Source: Cupriavidus gilardii (lineage in GTDB: Bacteria; Pseudomonadota; Gammaproteobacteria; Burkholderiales; Burkholderiaceae). Taken from it: a DNA stretch of 64,000 nucleotides. A program made the translations under genes and the position numbers. Below the pieces are notes generated by a model. The model was given only the letters and a program-made list of their open reading frames with translations. It had not been told where the DNA came from and searched no databases. The stretch is taken from contig NZ_VZOV01000004.1 in assembly GCF_008801915.1 (NCBI RefSeq), positions 62,001-126,000 of the forward strand. Reading direction: 5' to 3'. The stretch's first letter is position 1, and each line of letters opens with the position of its first letter. Shown here in pieces: positions 41,571-49,679 of the stretch.

Positions 41571-42092
41571 TTACTCGGCTGCGATCACGTTGGCCGCGGC
41601 GGTGATCACGGCGGCGATGCGGCCGACATCGCGCAGTTGCTGCGAGGTCATGCCCTGTTCGTTCTTCAGCAGCTCGTAGTGCGAGCGGACGCAGAAGTGG
41701 CACTTGCCGACGATCGACGCCGCCAGCGCGTACATCTCGAAGCGGCGCTTGTCGACGCCGCCATGAGTGGCATACGCGTTCATGCGCAGGCCCGCGGGCT
41801 GGCTCGCCAGATCGGGATCGGCGGCCATCTCGACATACGGGTACCAGACATTGTTCATGCCCATCAGCGCGGCCGCGGTCAGCGCGCCGTTCAGCTCTTC
41901 GGGCGACAGCACGCCGGCGTTGCGGATCGCGTCGACGATGATCTTGCTCTTGGCGGCGAAGGCGGCGGCCAATGCCACGCCCACCGCATCGTTACCCTCC
42001 AGCGAGGAGCGTGCGATGGTGCCGTCCAGGTTCAGGCGAATGTCCTTCGCATAGTCGGGGATGAGATTCTTGATCGTGTTGAGGAATTCCAT
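41571..42092 (-). CDS. ahpD: Alkylhydroperoxidase AhpD
   Basis: 173 residues from ATG 42092 (AGGAGA upstream). AhpD fold with the active Cys131-x-x-Cys134 and His138 (VGKCHFCVRSHYE), plus Glu-rich helix ahead (GGVDKRRFEMYALAAS). It reduces AhpC with electrons from lipoyl proteins and has weak peroxidase activity of its own. It lies 109 bp downstream of ahpC on the same strand, the usual pair. Confidence 0.92.
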   Translation of the reverse strand: MEFLNTIKNLIPDYAKDIRLNLDGTIARSSLEGNDAVGVALAAAFAAKSKIIVDAIRNAGVLSPEELNGALTAAALMGMNNVWYPYVEMAADPDLASQPAGLRMNAYATHGGVDKRRFEMYALAASIVGKCHFCVRSHYELLKNEQGMTSQQLRDVGRIAAVITAAANVIAAE

Positions 42093-42201
42093 CAAATTCT
42101 CCTATCGCTTGGGGCGGAAAAAACCCGCGTGAGCGGGTTTCGGTGCGCACTGGGGCGCGGTTGCCGGCGGCGAACCGCCGGCAACATCGACATCGCGCGA
42201 A

Positions 42202-42750
42202 TTACAGCGTCGCGCCGCCGACAGCGCGGTTGCACGGGCACAGCTCGTCGGTCTGCAGGCCGTCCAGAATGCGCAGGATTTCGTCCGGGTTACGGCCGAC
42301 GTTCAGGTTGTTCACCGACACGTGCTGGATCGTGTTGTCCGGGTCGACGATGAAGGTGGCGCGCAGCGCAACGCCGGCATCCTTCTCGCGCACGCCCAGC
42401 TGGTCGATCAGCGAGCCGGTGGTATCGGCGAACTGCCACGAGTTCAGCTTGTTCAGGTCCTTGTGTTCACGGCGCCATGCCAGCTTGACGAACTCGTTGT
42501 CGGTCGAGCCGCCCAGCACCACGGCGTCGCGGTCGGCGAAGTCCTGGTTCAGCTTGGCGAAGGCCACGATCTCGGTCGGGCACACGAAGGTGAAGTCCTT
42601 CGGGTAGAAGTAGATGATTTTCCACTTGCCTTCGAACGACTTCTCGGTGATGTCTTCAAAGGCCGACTGGCCGTTTTCTTCGTGGGCGTTGAAACCCGGC
42701 TTGACACCGACGACGTGGAACGGTTCGAGCTTGTCACCAACGGTCTTCAT
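42202..42750 (-). CDS. ahpC: Peroxiredoxin AhpC
   Basis: 182 residues, AGGAG before the ATG at 42750. Peroxidatic Cys57 in KDFTFVCPTEIVAFA, and a C-terminal ELCPCNRAVGG with further Cys, as in AhpC paired with AhpD. Removes hydrogen peroxide and organic peroxides in the cytoplasm. OxyR control is expected but I cannot identify a site with confidence in the 336 bp ahead. Confidence 0.95.
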   Translation of the reverse strand: MKTVGDKLEPFHVVGVKPGFNAHEENGQSAFEDITEKSFEGKWKIIYFYPKDFTFVCPTEIVAFAKLNQDFADRDAVVLGGSTDNEFVKLAWRREHKDLNKLNSWQFADTTGSLIDQLGVREKDAGVALRATFIVDPDNTIQHVSVNNLNVGRNPDEILRILDGLQTDELCPCNRAVGGATL

Positions 42751-42938
42751 GGACTTCTCCTGGATACGGTTGAACAGACGCCAGCGGGGCATGACAGACG
42801 GCCATCGTCGAAGACGATTTTCTCGGGCCGTTGCGCACGCCACGCAACGAATGGGAAGTATGCAGCATCCTGCTCGGCACGGCTAATTGAAAATCTCAAA
42901 GAGCCCGATAGGGGCGGGGCTGGCTGCTGCGTCGATAC

Positions 42939-43018
42939 TGTCGTCCTCGCGAACGCGGGGACCCAGCGTCTTCATGCGCCGGTCGAGCCGCGGGTCCCGG
43001 CTTGCGCGGGGACGACGG
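42939..43018. repeat. 80-bp inverted repeat (REP-like element)
   Basis: Left arm GTCGTCCTCGCGAACGCGG with GGACCCAGCG and right arm CGCGGGTCCCGGC with GCGCGGGGACGACGG are imperfect inverses. The GTCG-TCCCCGCG-N-AAGC-GGGACCC type is a palindromic repeat scattered through many alpha- and betaproteobacterial genomes. It occupies part of the 336-bp gap between ahpC and the sensor kinase gene; the remainder (42751-42938, 43019-43086) shows nothing further I recognise. Confidence 0.65.
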
Positions 43019-43086
43019 TCGAACTGGAGCATCGCGCCACCATACACCATTGGCGTGACGCCAGCGTGGCGGTCGGCGGCGCTGCA

Positions 43087-44436
43087 TCAAGCGCGCCGGA
43101 AACAGGCGCTGACCACGAGGCCGCTGCCCGGGGCCGGACGATTGGTCAGCACCAGGCGGCCGCCGTTGCGCTGCATGATCCGGTTGACGATCGACATGCC
43201 GAGCCCCGCGCCCTTGGCCTCGCTGCGCGCGGCGTCGAGCCGATAGAACGGCCGCGTCAGCAGCGGCAGCTGCGCGTCGGGCACGCCGTCGCCGCGATCG
43301 GCGACCACCAGCATCGCCTCCTTGTCGTGGTTGCGCGTGGTGATCTCGACCTCGGCGATGCCGCTGTCCGGGTCCTTGGCATAACGGCGGGCGTTCTCGA
43401 CCAGGTTGTCGAGGATGCGCTGCACCTCCATCCGGTTCGCCATCGCCATCACCGGCTCGGGCGCATGCACGCGGATGCGGATGTCGTCGTGCGCGGCATA
43501 GACGTTGACCGCATCGCGCACCAGCGACGACAGGTCGACCGGCTCGCTGCTCTCCTGCGCGGGGCGCGCGTAGTTCAGGAACTGGCCGATGATCGCGTCC
43601 ATCTGCTCGATGTCGGCGATCATCGCCTCGCGCGTGCTGTCGTCGACCGGCGACATCTCGGTCTCCAGGCGCAGCCGCGTCAGCGGCGTGCGCAGGTCGT
43701 GCGAGATGCCGGCCAGCATCACCACGCGGTCGTCGTCGAGCTGGCGCAGGTCGCGCACCATCTGGTTGAAGCTGTGATTGGCCTGGGCAACCTCGCTGGC
43801 GCCGCGCTCGGGCAGCGGCGGGGGATCGCCGCCCGAACCGATCGCGCGCGCGGCATCGGCCAGCCGCTTGAGCGGCCGGTTGACCCGCGCGGTGATGAAG
43901 GCCGCGCCGAAGATCGACAGCAGCAGCGCGGCCACGGTCCACCACAGCCATTGCAGCCCCGGTACGCGCTCGAAGCGTTCCGGGCTGATCGCGACCCAAT
44001 AGTCGTCGCCCTCGATCTCGAAGCTGACCCAGACGCCCGGAATGTCGTTGACCGTGGTCGCGATGACGGTATCGCCGCCGAGCCGGCCACGGATTTCCTG
44101 CTGCACCAGCTGGGTCAGGAAGGGATTCGCGGTGGGCGTGGTGAAGTCGTCGTCGCGCTCGCGCGGATAGACCTTGATGCCCTCGTTCTGTACCAGGTCG
44201 AGCAGCAGGAAGCGGCGCCGCGCCGGGTCGGAATAGAGCAGGGCCGCGCGCGTCAGCTTGACCACGCTGACCACCTGCATCGCGATCTGCTGCGCGCGCG
44301 GGGCGCGTTCGAACAGCCGGTAGCTCTGAAACCAGATGCCCAGCGAAATGGCCAGCAGCAGCGCGATCAGCATGAAGGTCCGCCAGAACAGCGAACCGAA
44401 GAAACGCGTGGCCGTGCGGCGGATCACAGTCGCCAC
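43087..44436 (-). CDS. EnvZ/RisS-type sensor histidine kinase
   Basis: 449 residues from GTG 44436. Two membrane spans (about 17-36 and 160-185) flank a periplasmic part; HAMP follows (RVNRPLKRLADAARAIGSG). H-box MLAGISHDLRTPLTRLRLET, N-box VQRILDNLVENARRYAK, G boxes ADRGDGVPD and GAGLGMSIVNRIM are intact. EnvZ-family, most like RisS/EnvZ of Bordetella and Burkholderia. It starts 15 bp after the regulator gene. Signal unknown; osmolarity or pH-type cues are known for the family. Confidence 0.88.
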   Translation of the reverse strand: MATVIRRTATRFFGSLFWRTFMLIALLLAISLGIWFQSYRLFERAPRAQQIAMQVVSVVKLTRAALLYSDPARRRFLLLDLVQNEGIKVYPRERDDDFTTPTANPFLTQLVQQEIRGRLGGDTVIATTVNDIPGVWVSFEIEGDDYWVAISPERFERVPGLQWLWWTVAALLLSIFGAAFITARVNRPLKRLADAARAIGSGGDPPPLPERGASEVAQANHSFNQMVRDLRQLDDDRVVMLAGISHDLRTPLTRLRLETEMSPVDDSTREAMIADIEQMDAIIGQFLNYARPAQESSEPVDLSSLVRDAVNVYAAHDDIRIRVHAPEPVMAMANRMEVQRILDNLVENARRYAKDPDSGIAEVEITTRNHDKEAMLVVADRGDGVPDAQLPLLTRPFYRLDAARSEAKGAGLGMSIVNRIMQRNGGRLVLTNRPAPGSGLVVSACFRRA

Positions 44437-44451
44437 GATAACGGCCGGGAC

Positions 44452-45174
44452 TTATTTCACGCCATCGGGAATGAAGACGTAGCCCAGCCCCCAGACGGTC
44501 TGGATGAAGCGTGGATTGCCGGGATCGGGTTCGATCAGCTTGCGCAGGCGCGAGATCTGCACGTCCAGGCTGCGGTCGAACACTTCGTATTCGCGGCCGC
44601 GCGCCATTTCCATCAGCTTCTCGCGCGACAGCGGCTGGCGCGGATGGCGGGCGAACACCTTGAGCACCGAGAACTCGCCGGTGGTCAGCGTGATTTCCTC
44701 GTCGTTCTTGGTCAGCGTGCGCGTGGCCAGGTTCAGCACGAAGTCGCCGAAGGCGAAGGTCTCCGGCGTTTCCGACGGGGCGCCGGGCACTTCGGCCGGG
44801 CCCTTGCGGCGCAGCACCGCATGGATGCGCGCGATCAGTTCGCGCGGGTTGAACGGCTTGGGCAGATAGTCGTCGGCGCCCATTTCCAGGCCGACGATGC
44901 GGTCCACGTCCTCGCCCTTGGCCGTCAGCATGATGATCGGCGTCTGGTCGTTGGCGCCGCGCAGACGACGGCAGATCGACAGGCCGTCCTCGCCGGGCAT
45001 CATCAGATCGAGCACGAGCAGGTCGAAACGCTCGCGCAGCCAGAGCTTGTTCATGGCGGTGGCGTTTTCCGCGACCAGCACGGTAAAGCCTTGCTCGCCG
45101 AGATAGCGGCGCAGCAGATCGCGGAGACGGGGGTCGTCGTCCACGACGAGAATCTTGTGGCTGGTATTTTCCAT
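44452..45174 (-). CDS. ompR: OmpR/RisA-type response regulator
   Basis: 240 residues. Receiver with ILVVDDDPRLRDLLRRYLGE, phosphate-accepting Asp56 in LLVLDLMMPGEDGL, and IMLTAKGEDVDRIVGLEMGA with Lys in DDYLPKPF. DNA-binding winged helix: TLTTGEFSVLKVFARHPRQP and FDRSLDVQISRLRKLIEPDP, ending TVWGLGYVFIPDG, typical of OmpR. Partner of the kinase that follows. A 15-bp palindrome lies 12 bases before the ATG. Confidence 0.9.
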   Translation of the reverse strand: MENTSHKILVVDDDPRLRDLLRRYLGEQGFTVLVAENATAMNKLWLRERFDLLVLDLMMPGEDGLSICRRLRGANDQTPIIMLTAKGEDVDRIVGLEMGADDYLPKPFNPRELIARIHAVLRRKGPAEVPGAPSETPETFAFGDFVLNLATRTLTKNDEEITLTTGEFSVLKVFARHPRQPLSREKLMEMARGREYEVFDRSLDVQISRLRKLIEPDPGNPRFIQTVWGLGYVFIPDGVK

Positions 45175-45185
45175 GGCGCTAATCT

Positions 45186-45208
45186 TAGCGAGTCTCGCTA
45201 GGGGTCAA
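45186..45208 (-). promoter_or_regulatory. Palindrome and -35-like box ahead of the regulator gene
   Basis: TAGCGAGTCTCGCTA (45186-45200) is a perfect 7-bp inverted repeat around one base. On the minus strand TTGACC (45203-45208) precedes it and TAAGAT/AGATTA follow at 15-17 bp, so the palindrome would lie in or near the promoter spacer. It may be an operator for autoregulation or a leader hairpin. Confidence 0.4.
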
Positions 45209-45378
45209 AATGGCTTAACAAAAGGTTACATACTTTACCTTGCGGCTCGCCAAGTGCACAGCGGGCAGCGTTTACACTGCGCGCTGCCCGCAAAGGGCAA
45301 ATCGGTCAGCCTCGATCCGGGAGCCTTGGCGTCGTCCAGCGGTAGCCCGAGCGGGCAAGCCCCAGACCGCCATTATCA

Positions 45379-45768
45379 ATGAAAGCGAAATCCACCCGGT
45401 CCGAACCGCGCCGCGCCTCCGGCGCCCGACGCCGTGTCGCCGGAGCCCTGCTTGCGCTGCTGCTGCCGTCGATGCTGCTGCATGCCGCCAGCGCGTCCGC
45501 GCAGTCGCCGGGACTCGGCGCGCTGCTGCAGGGCCACGCGCGCCATCCGGGCCGGGGCGCGGAGGGCTATCCGGGGCATCCGGGCCATGCCCGGCAGGAC
45601 CGCGAGCGGCCATCGCCGCGCGAAAGCCGCGGCCGCGCCAACCGCCAGCGCGCCGAGCGCGAGGCCGGCGAGCGGCAGGGCCGCGGCGGCAAGCTGTCGG
45701 CCGACGAACGGCGCAAACTGCGGCAGAGCCTGTACGACATCAGCAGGGAGATGTACCAAGGCAACTAG
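45379..45768 (+). CDS. Exported basic protein, unknown
   Basis: 129 residues. Basic start then hydrophobic core (VAGALLALLLPSMLLHAASA, cleavage near ASAQ|SPG) suggests export. The mature part is Arg/Gly/His/Pro-rich (YPGHPGHARQDRERPSPRES) and ends with KLSADERRKLRQSLYDISRE, an ending typical of small periplasmic proteins of Burkholderiaceae. Function unknown. It is divergent from the ompR-type regulator with a 204-bp gap. Confidence 0.7.
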   Translation: MKAKSTRSEPRRASGARRRVAGALLALLLPSMLLHAASASAQSPGLGALLQGHARHPGRGAEGYPGHPGHARQDRERPSPRESRGRANRQRAEREAGERQGRGGKLSADERRKLRQSLYDISREMYQGN

Positions 45769-45857
45769 GGCCGGTCGCGACGCCAGCGTCCCGCGTTCCG
45801 CGCCGCTCCCGCGAGCGGGAGAGGGAAGTCATGGCGGGGATCGGGGGGACCTTTTTG

Positions 45858-45935
45858 CCCGCATCAGCCGCCCGCATCAGCCGCTCGCATTACCCGCCCG
45901 CACTCTCCGCTCGCACTACCCGCCCGCATTACCGC
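45858..45935. repeat. Six tandem 13-bp repeats
   Basis: Units CCCGCATCAGCCG (twice), CTCGCATTACCCG, CCCGCACTCTCCG, CTCGCACTACCCG and CCCGCATTACCGC follow one another without gaps; consensus CYCGCAYTACCCG. The last unit enters the 3' end of the M20 hydrolase gene (stop at 45929). Likely a slippage-born repeat that could vary between strains. Confidence 0.75.
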
Positions 45936-47230
45936 GGTCGGAAATGCCTCAGGAAATCGACGAACACCTCCGCCGCCAGCTGCGCGTCCTCGGCGGTGAT
46001 GGTCTCCAGCGGGTTGTGGCTGATGCCGCCGTTGCCGCAGCGGACGAACAGCATCGCCACGTCGGTGATCCGCTGCATCATCATCGCGTCGTGCCCGGCA
46101 CCGGACGGCAGCTCGAAGGCCTGCAGGCCGCGCTTGTTCAGCACCGCCGCGAACTGCTCGCGCAGCCACGGCGCGCACGGCGCGTTGTTGACCGGCGGCA
46201 CCCGTTCCACCTCGGCACGCACGCCGCGGCGCGCGGCGATCGCCTCGATGCCGGCGACGATATCGGCGATCGCGGACTCGCGCACCGCGTCCTCGCCGGC
46301 GCGGATATCCATCGAGAAGTGGCACGCGGCAGGAATCACGTTGCTCGAGCCGTTCGGCACCTGCAGCTGGCCCACCGTGCCGACCAGCGTCGGCGCCTGC
46401 GCGCAGCGCGACTCGACCAGCAGCACCATCTCGGCGGCCGCGGCGGCCGCATCCTTGCGCATCGTCATCGGCGTGGTGCCGGCATGGCTGGCCAGCCCCT
46501 CCACCCGCACCTGAAAGCGGCTGCTGCCGGCGATCTGTGTGACGATGCCCAGCGGCAGGTCATGGTGCAGCAGCACTGGTCCCTGTTCGATATGGACCTC
46601 GACGAAGGCCAGCAGCGTCGCGGGGTCGACCGCGGCCGCGCGCAGCGCCTCGGGATCGCCGCCGCCCGGCAGGTCCGATTGCGCCAGCGCCTGCGCCAGC
46701 GTGATGCCGTCGGCGTCGGCGCGCGCCAGCAGCGCCGGGTCGAAGCGGCCGGCCAGCACGCTGCTGGCCAGGAAGCTGGTCTTGAAGCGCAGCCCCTCCT
46801 CCTCGGCAAAGCCGACCACCTCGAAATGGTAGGGCAGCCGGATGCCGGCCTCGTTCAGCGCGCCGACCACCGCGATCGGCAGCAGGATGCCGAGCCGGCC
46901 GTCATAGCGCCCGCCATTGCGGACCGTGTCGAAGTGCGAGCCGGTCATCAGTACCTTCGCATCGGGGCCAGCGGACGGATCGGCCTCGTAGCGGCCGATC
47001 ACGTTGCCGATCGCATCGACGCGCACCTGCATGCCTGCCGCGCGCATGCGTTCGGCCAGCATCGCGGCGGCGGCGCGATGGGCCGGCGTCAGATAGGCGC
47101 AGGTCAGGCCGCCCTCCATATCGGAGAAGCGCGCGAGCGCCTCGGCGGCATCGAGAATGGACTGGCCCAGGGAAGGAGAGGGGGAATGCATGTGCTGGCT
47201 CTTCGGTACGTCGATGGGAAGGGAAGTCAT
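45929..47230 (-). CDS. M20-family Zn amidohydrolase (carbamoylase/allantoate type)
   Basis: 433 residues from ATG 47230, which overlaps the hpnE stop (ATGA); Met14 (47191) is an alternative start. The hydantoinase/carbamoylase group is indicated by LMTGSHFDTVRNGGRYDGRL, VGFAEEEGLRFKTSF, VEVHIEQGPVLLHHDLPLG, VEGLASHAGTTPMTMRKDAA and SGAGHDAMMM, holding metal ligands His, Asp, Glu and His. These enzymes open N-carbamoyl amino acids, allantoate or ureidoglycine. The link to hopanoid genes is by coupling only; the substrate is unknown. Confidence 0.85.
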   Translation of the reverse strand: MTSLPIDVPKSQHMHSPSPSLGQSILDAAEALARFSDMEGGLTCAYLTPAHRAAAAMLAERMRAAGMQVRVDAIGNVIGRYEADPSAGPDAKVLMTGSHFDTVRNGGRYDGRLGILLPIAVVGALNEAGIRLPYHFEVVGFAEEEGLRFKTSFLASSVLAGRFDPALLARADADGITLAQALAQSDLPGGGDPEALRAAAVDPATLLAFVEVHIEQGPVLLHHDLPLGIVTQIAGSSRFQVRVEGLASHAGTTPMTMRKDAAAAAAEMVLLVESRCAQAPTLVGTVGQLQVPNGSSNVIPAACHFSMDIRAGEDAVRESAIADIVAGIEAIAARRGVRAEVERVPPVNNAPCAPWLREQFAAVLNKRGLQAFELPSGAGHDAMMMQRITDVAMLFVRCGNGGISHNPLETITAEDAQLAAEVFVDFLRHFRPR

Positions 47231-48774
47231 GCCGTCGCGGCGGACGGCACGCGTTCGCGTTGCAGCAGCGCCGCGGCCGCCGAGCCGCTGCGCGTCGCCG
47301 CTTCGATGGTGGCCGGGTAGGGCCCATAGGCGCCGTCGCGCCCGTCGGTATAGTCGCCCGCCAGCGCCAGGCGCGGCACGCCGATATCGTTGCCGGGACG
47401 CGCCAGGCCCGGTATGCAGCGGAACGTGGCCAGGCGTTCGGCGATCACGAATTCGCCGCGCGCGTCGGCAAGGTGCGCGGCACCGGCAATCCACGGTGCG
47501 AGTTGCGTGGCAAGCTGCGCGCGCACGCGCCGCGCCAGCTCTGCCTGCGGCAGCGCGGCGGCATCGTCGGCCGCGCTGATCACGACCGACCAGACGTTGT
47601 CGTGATCCGGCGCGGCCGACGCGCGGGGCTCGGTCGACAGCGCGGCGCGATCGAAGACGAACTGACCCGGCGCGGCGGCGCTGGCGTCGAGCGCGAGAAA
47701 CGGACGCGGCAGGCGCAGCGCGCCGACGTTCAGATACAGCGTGACGATCGGCACATGGTCGAAGGCCTGAAGCTTCGCCGCGGCCGCCTGCAGCGCGGCC
47801 TGGTGCGGGCCATGCGGGACCTGCGCCAGCAGGCGCGCCGCCTGCCGCGGCGCGGTGGCGACGACCAGCTGCGCGACCTCCTGCCGGCCGGCGTGCGTCT
47901 GCAGCAGCCAGCCGTGCGGGCTTTGCGAAATCGCCTGCACCGCGGCGCCGGTCCGTACCGTGCCGCCGGCGGCAACGATCGCGTGCGCGGCGGCTTCGGG
48001 AAACAGCCGGCTCAGGTCCCGGCGCGGCACCAGCATGTCGCTGTCCCCGCGCGCCGCCAGCAGGCTGTCGCGCAGCACGCGGCGGAACACGCGGGCATCG
48101 GCCTGTTCGGCCGGGGTGTTCAGCGCCGCCACGCACAGCGGGAACCACAGGCGTTCCCGCAGCGACGACGGTGCCTGCGCCAGCCACGCGGCGACGGTCT
48201 CGCCGGCGATGTTGGCACCCGCGCCATCGGTATCAGCAGCATCGTCGTCATCGCTGGCGGCGCGCAGCCGCGACAGCGCCTGCGCCAATGCCGCGCGCTC
48301 GCGCCAGCCCAGCCCGCGTGCGGTCAGGCCCATGCCCACCAGATGCCAGGGCGCCGGCAGGCGCGGCGCCTGCAGCCGCCAGCCATCGGCATAGGCCATC
48401 TGCAGCGGCAGCCGCAGCAGCGCGGCATCGGGATCGACGCCGGCGCGGCGCATCAGCGCGAGGGTATGGCGATAGGCGCCGAGCAGCAGATGCTGGCCGT
48501 TGTCGAGTTCGCCTGCCACCTGCGGATGGCGCCGCGCGACGCGGCGCGCGCGGCCGCCGAGCACCGGGGCGGCTTCGAACACTTGGACGACGCGCCCGGC
48601 CTGCGCCAGTTCGAGCGCCGCGGCCATGCCGGCCCAGCCGCCGCCGATGATGCCGACCGCGCCGGCTGCGCCGGCTGCGCCCACCGCGTCACCGGCTCGC
48701 GGCGACGTTGCGGCGGGCGTGGCGGCGCGTTCCGCCATCGCGGTGTTCAGCGGTTGCGTATCCACGTCTTCCAT
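47227..48774 (-). CDS. hpnE: Hydroxysqualene dehydroxylase HpnE
   Basis: 515 residues from ATG 48774 (GTG three codons upstream is possible). FAD-binding front VGIIGGGWAGMAAALELAQA, VFEAAPVLGGRARR and DNGQHLLLGAYRHTLALMR; end LALAGDYTDGRDGAYGPYPA, all typical of the HpnE group of squalene-associated FAD proteins. Reduces hydroxysqualene to squalene. N-terminal 35 residues are a variable Ala-rich extension. Overlaps hpnD by 28 bp. Confidence 0.92.
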   Translation of the reverse strand: MEDVDTQPLNTAMAERAATPAATSPRAGDAVGAAGAAGAVGIIGGGWAGMAAALELAQAGRVVQVFEAAPVLGGRARRVARRHPQVAGELDNGQHLLLGAYRHTLALMRRAGVDPDAALLRLPLQMAYADGWRLQAPRLPAPWHLVGMGLTARGLGWRERAALAQALSRLRAASDDDDAADTDGAGANIAGETVAAWLAQAPSSLRERLWFPLCVAALNTPAEQADARVFRRVLRDSLLAARGDSDMLVPRRDLSRLFPEAAAHAIVAAGGTVRTGAAVQAISQSPHGWLLQTHAGRQEVAQLVVATAPRQAARLLAQVPHGPHQAALQAAAAKLQAFDHVPIVTLYLNVGALRLPRPFLALDASAAAPGQFVFDRAALSTEPRASAAPDHDNVWSVVISAADDAAALPQAELARRVRAQLATQLAPWIAGAAHLADARGEFVIAERLATFRCIPGLARPGNDIGVPRLALAGDYTDGRDGAYGPYPATIEAATRSGSAAAALLQRERVPSAATA

Positions 48775-49610
48775 GCGATCCACAGCTTGCGCATGGGGGT
48801 CAGCGAGATGCGCTGGTTCAATACCTGGAAGCCGCTGGCCTCGATCTCGTCGAGCAGGGCGTGATAGATCGCGCCCATCAGCAGGCCGGCGCGCTGGGCG
48901 CGGCGGTCGCTATCGGGCAGCAGCGCCAGCGCCTCGCGGTAGAAGGTGCGCGCGCGCTCGGCGTGATATTGCATCAGCGCGACGAAGCGCGGCGAATGGC
49001 GGCCCTGCATGATGTCGGCGGCCGGCACTTCGAAGCGCTGCAGCACATTGACCGGCAGATAGAGCCGGCCGCGCCGCGCGTCCTCGCCGACGTCGCGGAT
49101 GATATTGACCAGCTGCAGCGAGCGCCCCAGTTTCTCGGCGAATTCGAGCGTGCGCGGATCGCGGTAGCCGAAGATGCGCGCGCTCATCGTGCCGACCACG
49201 CCGGCCACGCAATGGCAATAACGGTCCAGGCCCGCCTCGTCCAGATAGCGCGTCTGCATCAGGTCCATCTCCATGCCCTCCAGTACCTCCGCGAGCATCG
49301 GCTGCGTCAGGCCGCAGGAGGCCAGATGCGGCTGCAGCGCGAGCGTGGTCGGATGGGTCGGTTCGCCGGCGAACAGGCGCTTGAGCTCGCCGTGCCACCA
49401 GGCCAGCTGCTGCTGGGCGACGGTCAGGTCCTGGGTCTCGTCGACGACGTCGTCGACCTCGCGGCACCAGGCATAGAGCGCGGTGATGGCGCGCCGCCGT
49501 TCCGGGGGCAGGAACAGGAAGCTGTAGTAGAAGCTGGAGCCGCTCTGGGCGGCCTTGTCTTGGCAGTACTGGTCGGGCGTCAAAGCGGTCTCGCGCTCGC
49601 TAGGGGACAC
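48747..49610 (-). CDS. hpnD: Presqualene diphosphate synthase HpnD
   Basis: 287 residues from GTG 49610. Prenyl-synthase fold with two Asp-rich motifs: YAWCREVDDVVDETQD (residues 47-62) and QLVNIIRDVGEDARRGRLYL; FYYSFLFLPPERRRAITALY precedes the first. Joins two farnesyl diphosphates to presqualene diphosphate. Middle gene of hpnC-hpnD-hpnE, 69 bp after hpnC. Confidence 0.95.
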   Translation of the reverse strand: MSPSERETALTPDQYCQDKAAQSGSSFYYSFLFLPPERRRAITALYAWCREVDDVVDETQDLTVAQQQLAWWHGELKRLFAGEPTHPTTLALQPHLASCGLTQPMLAEVLEGMEMDLMQTRYLDEAGLDRYCHCVAGVVGTMSARIFGYRDPRTLEFAEKLGRSLQLVNIIRDVGEDARRGRLYLPVNVLQRFEVPAADIMQGRHSPRFVALMQYHAERARTFYREALALLPDSDRRAQRAGLLMGAIYHALLDEIEASGFQVLNQRISLTPMRKLWIAWKTWIRNR

Positions 49611-49679
49611 ACTGGGGGGCTCAATCTGGGGGCTCGATCCCGGACTCGATCCGGATGCAAGCCCGGCTCGGTCCCGAAC

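Noticed and set aside
45929..48187. 752-codon reading of the M20 hydrolase extending into hpnE
   Set aside because: The upstream part overlaps hpnE in another frame; the family-like protein starts at 47230 or 47191.
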